From the NCBI GenBank assembly GCA_946479125.1, contig CAMLET010000177.1, positions 1 through 6,801 of the forward strand: a stretch of DNA of 6,801 nucleotides, read 5' to 3'. The notes beneath the pieces are model-generated. The model saw only the letters and a program-made list of their open reading frames with translations. It was not told the origin of the DNA and made no database searches. The stretch is from an uncultured Flavobacteriales bacterium (GTDB lineage Bacteria > Bacteroidota > Bacteroidia > Flavobacteriales > Crocinitomicaceae). Positions 1-5,903 of the stretch are shown here, piece by piece (the first letter of the stretch is position 1; the number at the start of each line of letters is the position of its first letter). The position numbers and the translations under genes were made by a program.

Positions 1-1247
1 ATTATAACAATTTACCGAATCCAGTAGTTTTCTTACCTGGTGAAGATTCAATTGTACTTACGTTGAGTCCGATTTTAGACGGTATTGATGAAACTCCTGA
101 GTTTGTTACATTAACTGCAACAACGGTTACCGAATGTGGTGATACGATTATTTCTACAGGTACGCTTTGGATCATTGATGGTCCGGATTTACCGATCAAT
201 GAATCGAATCCTACGGTGTATTGTCCGAATGACTCTATTTTGGTAACAGCAACAGCAAGTGGTGGATTTGCACCATATACGATAACATGGTCATATGCCG
301 GACAAACCGGAACCTCCGCTTATGTTCCCGGAATGGCGAATGGAACTTATGACTATTATGTTTTTGCTGTTGATGCCTGTGGAAATACAGGAGCAGATAC
401 AGTTACGGTTACTGTGAATCAAACATTGGCAATTGATACAATGAATGCCACTCCAACTGCTTCTTGTCAGAATACAGGAATTGTTTGGGGACTTGGTATT
501 GGAATGACGGGTCAGCCATTATATCACTGGGAAGGACCTGGACAAGGTGGTTCTTATCAGATTGATGCTTCTGTTCTTCAGAATTTACCTTCAGGTTGGT
601 ATATCTTCACCATTGAAGACAACGTTTGTTCTGTAATGGATTCAATTTTTGTTGATGTGGAGTTACCTCCGATTGCATCATTCACAACAACACCTACAAC
701 AGGTTGTACTCCTTTGTCGGTTGTGATTACAAACACTAGCCAGAACTCTGTGAATTACGCATGGGATTTTGGAAATGGTAATACATTGAATACTACAAAT
801 CTTAATAACCCAATCAACCAGGTTTACCCTGATAATGGAGTTATTCGATTGATTTCAAGTAGAGGTCCATGTGCCGATACAGCTTATCAGGCAATAACGA
901 TTGCAGTTTGTGGTTGTACAAGTCCTGAAGCTTTGAACTACAATCCAATGGCTACAGTTGACGATGGTTCATGTGTTTTCCCTGATCCAACAGTTGAAGT
1001 ACCAAACGTATTTACTCCGAATGGTGATGGATCAAACGATGTATTTGAATTGAAAACAACTTACGCTGTAAAAGTGGAAATTAAGATCGTTGACCGTTGG
1101 GGAATCACTATGTATGAAGGAACAGATGCAACAGCTTTCTGGGACGGAGAAGGTGCTAACGAAGGTGTTTATTTCTATACTTATACAGTAACTGGAATGC
1201 TCGGTGACGAATTAATTGGTCACGGATTTGTTCAATTGTTTAGATAG
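1..1247 (+). CDS. T9SS type B sorting-domain surface protein with Ig-like and PKD domains (5' truncated)
   Basis: The reading frame is open from the window edge (first full codon at 3) to a TAG at 1245-1247, giving 414 visible residues. The true start lies upstream, so the TTG at 63 is only an internal Leu codon. Residues about 1-65 (DGIDETPE, CGDTIISTG, WIIDGPD) resemble the end of the choice-of-anchor L/Calx-beta-like domain common in Bacteroidota. Residues about 66-140 and 141-220 look like two Ig-like/SprB-like repeats with paired cysteines. A PKD domain covers about 222-303, with YAWDFGNG at 252-259. A Cys-bracketed module occupies 304-324. The C-terminus, about 331-414 (VPNVFTPNGDGSNDVF, IVDRWG, EGVYFYTYTVTG, GHGFVQLFR), is a gliding-motility-associated type B T9SS sorting domain. 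The product is therefore probably exported by Sec and then T9SS and displayed on or released from the cell surface, possibly in adhesion. That role is inference; the domain calls are from motif recognition. Confidence 0.9.
   Translation, partial: YNNLPNPVVFLPGEDSIVLTLSPILDGIDETPEFVTLTATTVTECGDTIISTGTLWIIDGPDLPINESNPTVYCPNDSILVTATASGGFAPYTITWSYAGQTGTSAYVPGMANGTYDYYVFAVDACGNTGADTVTVTVNQTLAIDTMNATPTASCQNTGIVWGLGIGMTGQPLYHWEGPGQGGSYQIDASVLQNLPSGWYIFTIEDNVCSVMDSIFVDVELPPIASFTTTPTTGCTPLSVVITNTSQNSVNYAWDFGNGNTLNTTNLNNPINQVYPDNGVIRLISSRGPCADTAYQAITIAVCGCTSPEALNYNPMATVDDGSCVFPDPTVEVPNVFTPNGDGSNDVFELKTTYAVKVEIKIVDRWGITMYEGTDATAFWDGEGANEGVYFYTYTVTGMLGDELIGHGFVQLFR
913..974 (+). other. Cys-bracketed 21-residue module between PKD and sorting domain
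   Basis: Residues 304-324 of the visible fragment begin GCTSPEALNYNP and end VDDGSC. From memory, closely similar segments (GCTDP.A.NYNP.A..DDGSC) recur, singly or in tandem, near the C-termini of secreted Bacteroidota proteins. Here there is one copy, directly between the PKD domain and the T9SS sorting domain. The two cysteines could form a disulfide and the acidic DD pair could bind calcium, but neither is shown by the sequence. The boundaries are approximate. Confidence 0.6.
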
Positions 1248-1262
1248 AATCTCTTAGAATAG

Positions 1263-1296
1263 AAAAAGGGCGGTTTCATTTGAAACCGCCCTTTTT
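1263..1296. terminator. Bidirectional intrinsic terminator between convergent genes
   Basis: There is a perfect 15-bp inverted repeat. The arms are 1263-1277 (AAAAAGGGCGGTTTC) and 1282-1296, and the loop is ATTT. The GC-rich core is followed by six Ts on the + strand (1292-1297) and, by symmetry, by a run of Ts on the - strand. It lies 15 nt past the stop of the T9SS protein gene and about 33 nt past the stop of gpmI, so it can end transcription from both sides. Confidence 0.93.
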
Positions 1297-1329
1297 TATT
1301 TGATTTAAATCTGTATTCTGGAATAAAAA

Positions 1330-2850
1330 CTATTGATAAAAAGCCAAAGATTTTCCTGTCATCTCAAGTGGTGCAGCAATTCCCATTCTGGAAAGAATAG
1401 TAGGAGCGACATCAGCTAAAATACCAGCATGTAGTTTCACTTCTTTATCCGAAGTCATCAGAACTACTGGAACTGGATTTAACGTGTGAGCGGTATTAGG
1501 AGTTCCATCCTTATTAACTGCCAGATCTGCGTTTCCGTGATCTGCAATGATCAGTAATTCGTAATTCAGTTTTTGTGCTTGCTGTACAATTTCTCCTAAA
1601 CAGCGGTCAACAGTTTCTACAGCTTTAACAATTGCACTGTAAACACCAGTATGACCAACCATATCCGGGTTTGCGAAATTAAGACAGAAAAAATCAGGTT
1701 TCTTTTTTTGCATGGCTTCAAGAATCTGATCTTTTACCTCAATCGCACTCATTTCAGGCTGTAAATCGTAAGTTGCTACTTTTGGTGATTTCACTAATAA
1801 GCGTGATTCACCTTTGAATTCTGTTTCACGTCCACCGCTAAAGAAAAAAGTGACGTGAGGATATTTCTCTGTTTCAGCAATTCGGATTTGAGTTCTGTCC
1901 ATTTTGCTAATTACTTCACCTAAAGTATAATTCAAGTTGTCTTTCTCGAACATTACTTTCACTTTCTTAAAACGGGAATCGTAACTTGTCATCGTCACCA
2001 AATTCACATTCAACGGAGTCATGTTGTATTCGGGAAATGCCTTTTGAGTTAGCGTTTCTACAATTTCTCTAGGACGATCGGTTCTAAAATTGAAACAGAT
2101 CAATGTGTCACCGGTTTCAATCTTACCATTGCAATTTACATTTACCAACGGTTTGAGGAATTCGTCTGTGATTTCGTTTTTGTAGCTTTCTTCAATAGCT
2201 GCTTGTGCCGAAGTAAAAGGTGTTCCAATTCCATTCACCATTAAGTGATAAGCTTCCTGAACGCGTTCCCAGCGCGTATCTCTGTCCATTGCGTAGTATC
2301 GACCAATGATAGTTGCTAAATGACCGGTTGTTTCAGCAATTTTGCTTTCCAGGTTTTGAATAAATCCCAGTCCGCTTTTCGGATCACAGTCTCTACCATC
2401 TGTAAAGGCATGAACATACACTTCTGAAAGTTCATTCTGCTTTGCCAATTCTAAAATAGCATGTAAATGAGTTTGTGAACTGTGAACTCCGCCTTCTGAA
2501 ACCAATCCGAATAAATGTAATTTCTTACCTGAAATTTTCGCTTTTTGAATGGCATCTATAAGAACTTTATTCTGGAAAAAATCACCTTCTCTAATGCTTT
2601 TATTGATTCTGGTTAATTCCTGATAAACAACGCGTCCGGCTCCAATGTTCATATGCCCAACTTCAGAATTTCCCATTTGCCCTTCAGGTAAGCCAACGTC
2701 TTCACCACAAGTGATAAGTGTGGAGTTAGTATAGTTGGCCAGCAATCCATCCATTACGGGTGTATTTGCGTTGAAAATAGCATCTGAACTGGAATGATCA
2801 CCAATTCCCCATCCGTCCAATATAATTAGACCAAACTTCTGATTATTCAT
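1330..2850 (-). CDS. gpmI: 2,3-bisphosphoglycerate-independent phosphoglycerate mutase
   Basis: This cytosolic enzyme interconverts 3-phosphoglycerate and 2-phosphoglycerate in glycolysis and gluconeogenesis. It uses a phosphoserine intermediate and two metal ions, normally Mn2+. The 506-residue length is normal for the family. Visible active-site elements include D12 in LDGWG, the nucleophile S62 in MGNSEVGH, H123 in GGVHS, and D151/R153/D154 in TDGRD. R184 sits in GRYYAMDRD and R256/R259 in NFRTDRP. K329 is in EKYPHVTFFF, D396/H400 in NPDMVGH, D437/H438 in ADHGN, and H455 in NTAHT. All expected catalytic and metal-ligand positions are present, so it should be active. The ATG at 2850-2848 overlaps the end of the upstream histidine kinase gene by 8 nt (ATGAATAA). 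It has no Shine-Dalgarno sequence, which suggests translational coupling. Transcription ends at the shared hairpin at 1263-1296. Confidence 0.97.
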   Translation of the reverse strand: MNNQKFGLIILDGWGIGDHSSSDAIFNANTPVMDGLLANYTNSTLITCGEDVGLPEGQMGNSEVGHMNIGAGRVVYQELTRINKSIREGDFFQNKVLIDAIQKAKISGKKLHLFGLVSEGGVHSSQTHLHAILELAKQNELSEVYVHAFTDGRDCDPKSGLGFIQNLESKIAETTGHLATIIGRYYAMDRDTRWERVQEAYHLMVNGIGTPFTSAQAAIEESYKNEITDEFLKPLVNVNCNGKIETGDTLICFNFRTDRPREIVETLTQKAFPEYNMTPLNVNLVTMTSYDSRFKKVKVMFEKDNLNYTLGEVISKMDRTQIRIAETEKYPHVTFFFSGGRETEFKGESRLLVKSPKVATYDLQPEMSAIEVKDQILEAMQKKKPDFFCLNFANPDMVGHTGVYSAIVKAVETVDRCLGEIVQQAQKLNYELLIIADHGNADLAVNKDGTPNTAHTLNPVPVVLMTSDKEVKLHAGILADVAPTILSRMGIAAPLEMTGKSLAFYQ

Positions 2851-3745
2851 AAGGTAATACTAATTGAAAACAAGCTCCTGCATTTCGCTGTGCTTTGTAA
2901 GATAATTGACCGCCAAGTTTTTTGCTCATTTCGTAAGCAATATATAAACCAAGACCAGTTCCTTTAGTGCTTCGTGTTTCTTCGTTCTCTAAACGTGTGA
3001 ACTTTCTGAAAAGCAAAGGTTCATCAGTAGGATCTATCCCTTTACCAAAATCCTGAACAACTATCTGCACCCGATTTTCCGTTTTACTTAACTGTATAAG
3101 AATTCCCTTTTCTGTATTTCCATACTTAATGCCGTTTTCCATTAGGTTACTCAAAATGGTACTGAGCATAAATACGTCTGTTGTAATATTGCCGTCGAAA
3201 GTACTTTCCAAAGTGAATTTACAATCGTGACGTTCTTCCTGAATGCTGATTAAGCGTGCTAGTTCGCTTTCCAGTTTAACTGTGGTCTTGGATGGAGTTA
3301 GAGCGCCCTGATCCAGCTGTGAAGCGGTTAAGATTTGATTTACCAAGGCTTCCAGGCGACCATTTTCGTTCAACGATTTTCCAATCAGTTCCTGCGTTTT
3401 TTCTTCACTCAGATTATGTTTAAGTAAAGTTTGAAGATAAAGTTTGTTTGCAGCTAAGGGTGTTTTCAGTTCATGAGTGACAGATAACATGAAGTTGTTC
3501 TGCTGAATTGCCAGTTTGATGTCTTTCTTGATTGAGCGAACAATGTAAAGCAAACCGATGATAAGCAAAGTGATGAAAACCAATCCTTCGCTCACAATCA
3601 TCATGATGCGTTTTCCAATAACGGGTTCAGTACTTTTTACTGATTTGGTAAGCTCAATGATATGAAAACCCCACCACGAAAATTGAAAGAGGACATAAAG
3701 ACCAAGCACATATACAAATAGAACTGCAGGTTTCCGTTGTCTCAT
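2843..3745 (-). CDS. Membrane sensor histidine kinase (HisKA-HATPase), no adjacent response regulator
   Basis: This 300-residue kinase should autophosphorylate on histidine and pass the phosphate to a response regulator. Two hydrophobic segments, about 8-30 and 47-70, flank a short loop of roughly 17-20 residues. The kinase therefore has no folded extracytoplasmic sensor domain and may sense within the membrane or through a partner. The H-box is SVTHELKTPLAA, with the phospho-acceptor at H91. The N-box is NLMENGIKYG (200-209), the G1 box DFGKGI (232-237), the F-box region LLFRKFTRL (244-252) and the G2 box GTGLGLYIA (262-270). All are intact, so an active kinase is expected. The ATG at 3745-3743 has no clear Shine-Dalgarno sequence, as is usual in Bacteroidota. 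The gene lies 71 nt after purF and overlaps gpmI by 8 nt. No response regulator is encoded on either side within the window, so its partner and signal are unknown. Confidence 0.93.
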   Translation of the reverse strand: MRQRKPAVLFVYVLGLYVLFQFSWWGFHIIELTKSVKSTEPVIGKRIMMIVSEGLVFITLLIIGLLYIVRSIKKDIKLAIQQNNFMLSVTHELKTPLAANKLYLQTLLKHNLSEEKTQELIGKSLNENGRLEALVNQILTASQLDQGALTPSKTTVKLESELARLISIQEERHDCKFTLESTFDGNITTDVFMLSTILSNLMENGIKYGNTEKGILIQLSKTENRVQIVVQDFGKGIDPTDEPLLFRKFTRLENEETRSTKGTGLGLYIAYEMSKKLGGQLSYKAQRNAGACFQLVLPYE

Positions 3746-3782
3746 TAGCTTACTTTTAGTTCAAAGAATGGAACGCCTGTAA

Positions 3783-3823
3783 GCACTAAAGTACGTTGAG
3801 GCTCTCGAAACGTGCTTTAGTAC
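3783..3823 (-). other. Imperfect hairpin spanning the purF stop codon
   Basis: The arms 3783-3797 and 3809-3823 form a 15-position stem. In the purF-direction RNA it has 13 Watson-Crick pairs, one G-U pair (3784/3822) and one A-C mismatch (3792/3814). Three more pairs (3798-3800 with 3804-3806) extend it across a two-base bulge. The purF TAA (3819-3817) sits inside the stem. No T-run follows on the - strand, so it is not a classic intrinsic terminator. It could be an RNA stability or processing element, a weak terminator, or an attenuator before the kinase-gpmI pair. The structure is seen; the function is unknown. Confidence 0.6.
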
Positions 3824-5718
3824 GCTCTTTCGTTTCTTCCTTCTATAAAGTTAATAAAAGCACGGTTAACAACCTTATTTCCTCCTGGTGTTGGATAATC
3901 TCCTGTAAAATACCAGTCTCCTAAGTTGTCAGGGCAAGCTTTATGAAGATTTTCAACGCTTTGGTAAACGATATGAACTTCTGCATTGATTCCTTCCGGA
4001 GTCAGCATTTCAGCGATTTTATCAGAAATTTGTTCGTCAGTAAACGGAGCATAAATTTCTTTTACAACGTTTATGATCTGCTCCTTCGGAAGCCCCTCCT
4101 GTGCTTTCGCTCTTTTGTAAATATCGTTGATAAGGGATTCTCTCCCACTTTCTTTCAACAACGCAATAGCAGCTGTGAAGGCAATAAAGTCGCCCATGAT
4201 TGCCATGTCGATACCGTAACAATCCGGATAACGAATTTGCGGTGCAGAAGAAACAATAACGATGCGCTTGGGTGAAAGTCTATCCAGAATTCGAAGAATA
4301 CTTTGTTTCAATGTGGTCCCACGAACAATACTGTCGTCAATAACAACCAGGTTATCTTCACCAGCATTTACAGTTCCGTAGGCAATATCATAAACCTGAG
4401 CAACCATGTCGTCACGAGCATCATCTTGCGTAATGAAAGTTCTCGCTTTGGCATCTTTAATGGCGATTTTCTCTGTTCTTGCACGTTTGTACAAGATGTC
4501 TCTCAATTGTTCTTCTGTCGGTTTTCCATCAATCGCCATCAACGCTTCCAATTTCTTGTCGTTCATGTAATCTTCCAAACCTTTGATCATTCCGTAGAAA
4601 GAGCTTTCAGCAGTGTTTGGAATGAACGAGAAAACAGAATTGTCAACTTCGTGATTGATCTTTTTAAGAACACTTGGAACGACGTATCGACCTAAGTTTT
4701 TACGTTCCTTGTAAATGTCTTTATCATTTCCTCTTGAGAAGTAAATGCGTTCAAAAGAACATTTTTTCGCTTCTCGTGGAGCATTGATCTCTACTTCAGA
4801 AACTTTACCGTTTTTCTTGATGATCAAAGCGTGTCCTGGCGTCAATTCATTTACAACTTCAGCTTTTAAGTTGAATGCTGTTTGAATAACCGGACGTTCT
4901 GATGCAACTACACAAACTTCTTCATCTTCGTACCAGTACGCTGGACGAATTCCATTTGGATCGCGAAGAACGAATGCATCGCCATGACCAAATAAACCAG
5001 CCATTGCATAACCACCATCCCAAACTTCAGAAGCACGTTTTAGAATGCGCTCGATGTCTAGATTATCGGAAATTCTCTTGTAAATATCTTGTGTTGAGTA
5101 ACCAAGTTTGTTGAAATTGGCAATCATATCGTCGTTTTCAACGTCTAAGAAGTGACCAATTTTTTCAAGAACCGTAACCGTATCTGATTTCTCTTTCGGG
5201 TGCTGACCAATTTCCAATAAAACATCAAAAAGTTCGTCAACGTTCGTCAGGTTAAAGTTTCCAGCTACAACAAGGTTTCTTGTAATCCAGTTGTTTTGGC
5301 GCAAGAATGGGTGACAACTTTCAATTGAATTTCTTCCGAATGTTCCGTAACGTAAGTGACCTAAGAACAATTCACCAGTGAAACCAGCATGTTTCTTCAG
5401 ATACTCAACATCTTTCAGTTTTTCAGGAGCTTCTTCGCCAATTTGCTTAAAACGTTCTGTGATATGATTGAAAATGTCCTGGATTGGTTTGGAATCAATA
5501 CTTCTGTATCTAGAGATATAGCGCTCACCCGGCTGCATATCTAACTTGATATTTGCTACTCCGGCACCATCCTGACCTCGATTTTGCTGCTTCTCCATAA
5601 GGAGATGAAGCTTGTTTATACCATAGAATGCAGTTCCATACTTGTCGAGATAGAACTGAAGTGGTTTTTTTAATCTAACTAGTGCTATTCCGCACTCATG
5701 TTTTATGGCATCACTCAT
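3817..5718 (-). CDS. purF: Long-form amidophosphoribosyltransferase (PurF family, class II glutamine amidotransferase)
   Basis: PurF makes 5-phosphoribosylamine from PRPP and glutamine, the first step of purine synthesis. The glutaminase half starts at C9 in HECGIAL, which should become the N-terminal nucleophile after removal of an 8-residue propeptide. It also has QNRGQDGAG (45-53), GHLRYGTFG (120-128) and GNFNLTN (153-159). The phosphoribosyltransferase half has ARTFI (425-429), the PRPP loop VVIDDSIVRGTT (458-469) and IRYPDCYGIDM (495-505). At 633 residues it is over 100 longer than typical PurF of about 470-510. The spacing between the NRGQD and HLRYG motifs is expanded, and there is a C-terminal extension ending near residues 600-624 (GDWYFTGDYPTPGG). 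It matches my memory of a long PurF-like protein conserved in Bacteroidota. The cysteine pattern of the Fe-S type (CxxC near the C-terminus) is absent. The family is certain; use of this protein as the main purine enzyme is likely but not proven. Confidence 0.9.
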   Translation of the reverse strand: MSDAIKHECGIALVRLKKPLQFYLDKYGTAFYGINKLHLLMEKQQNRGQDGAGVANIKLDMQPGERYISRYRSIDSKPIQDIFNHITERFKQIGEEAPEKLKDVEYLKKHAGFTGELFLGHLRYGTFGRNSIESCHPFLRQNNWITRNLVVAGNFNLTNVDELFDVLLEIGQHPKEKSDTVTVLEKIGHFLDVENDDMIANFNKLGYSTQDIYKRISDNLDIERILKRASEVWDGGYAMAGLFGHGDAFVLRDPNGIRPAYWYEDEEVCVVASERPVIQTAFNLKAEVVNELTPGHALIIKKNGKVSEVEINAPREAKKCSFERIYFSRGNDKDIYKERKNLGRYVVPSVLKKINHEVDNSVFSFIPNTAESSFYGMIKGLEDYMNDKKLEALMAIDGKPTEEQLRDILYKRARTEKIAIKDAKARTFITQDDARDDMVAQVYDIAYGTVNAGEDNLVVIDDSIVRGTTLKQSILRILDRLSPKRIVIVSSAPQIRYPDCYGIDMAIMGDFIAFTAAIALLKESGRESLINDIYKRAKAQEGLPKEQIINVVKEIYAPFTDEQISDKIAEMLTPEGINAEVHIVYQSVENLHKACPDNLGDWYFTGDYPTPGGNKVVNRAFINFIEGRNERAY

Positions 5719-5737
5719 AGCTTCACTAACTGAGTTG

Positions 5738-5745
5738 CAAAATTA
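5738..5745 (-). promoter_or_regulatory. Candidate Bacteroidota -7 promoter element for purF
   Basis: On the - strand this reads TAATTTTG, an exact match to the Bacteroidota -7 consensus TAnnTTTG. It lies 19 nt before the purF ATG, which would give a very short leader. The -33 TTTG element is not clear: the nearest candidate is TTTC, 22 nt upstream. The match could be chance in AT-rich DNA. Confidence 0.45.
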
Positions 5746-5840
5746 CGTATTCTAAATCGATTCAGGTGAAAAGAAATGGCCAAGTTTGACTTGCTACGAG
5801 CAACTTTTTCGTCAGTTTTAAGTTTTATTAATATAAACAC

Positions 5841-5848
5841 TGCTTTTG
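5841..5848 (+). promoter_or_regulatory. Weak candidate -7 element for the rightward surface-protein gene
   Basis: TGCTTTTG differs from TAnnTTTG at one position. A TTTA at 5817-5820 stands 20 nt upstream, where a TTTG -33 element would be expected. The implied leader is about 50 nt. A second near match, TAATTTAG at 5892-5899, lies almost on the start codon and would give a leaderless transcript. Confidence 0.25.
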
Positions 5849-5903
5849 GATAAAGCTTTAGGTAAAAGTTTATACAGATAGTCAAATTTCGTAATTTAGA
5901 TTG

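Larger units (their letters stand above)
5719..5903. promoter_or_regulatory. Divergent intergenic region between purF and the DUF7948 gene
   Basis: This is a 185-bp AT-rich gap that must carry the start signals of both divergent genes. It holds the -7-like TAATTTTG facing purF, a weaker TGCTTTTG facing right, and a perfect 10-bp palindrome TAAAGCTTTA (5851-5860). It also has two overlapping 5-bp inverted repeats (5781-5793 and 5791-5803). No small ORF, riboswitch or RNA gene is recognised. Confidence 0.55.

Noticed and set aside
63..65. TTG at 63 as the start of the T9SS protein gene
   Set aside because: The same frame is open to the window edge and the residues before it (VVFLPGEDSIVLT) continue the domain, with no signal peptide after the TTG, so the gene is simply cut by the window.
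2..199. 65-residue - strand ORF at the left edge
   Set aside because: It is antisense to the surface-protein frame that is open from the window edge and has clear domain content.
4037..4222. 61-residue - strand ORF inside purF
   Set aside because: It is an out-of-frame reading of purF with no domain and no start signal; purF itself is intact across the region.
3943..5114. Three + strand ORFs (3943-4275, 4303-4695, 4902-5114) antisense to purF
   Set aside because: They lie wholly inside purF on the opposite strand, lack recognisable domains, and read as low-complexity Phe/Asn/Ser/His-rich translations of the opposite frame.
5781..5803. Two overlapping small inverted repeats (CAAGT-TTG-ACTTG and TTGCT-ACG-AGCAA) followed by CTTTTT as a terminator
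   Set aside because: The stems are only 5 bp and AT-rich, there is no gene ending here on either strand, and such short repeats are expected by chance.
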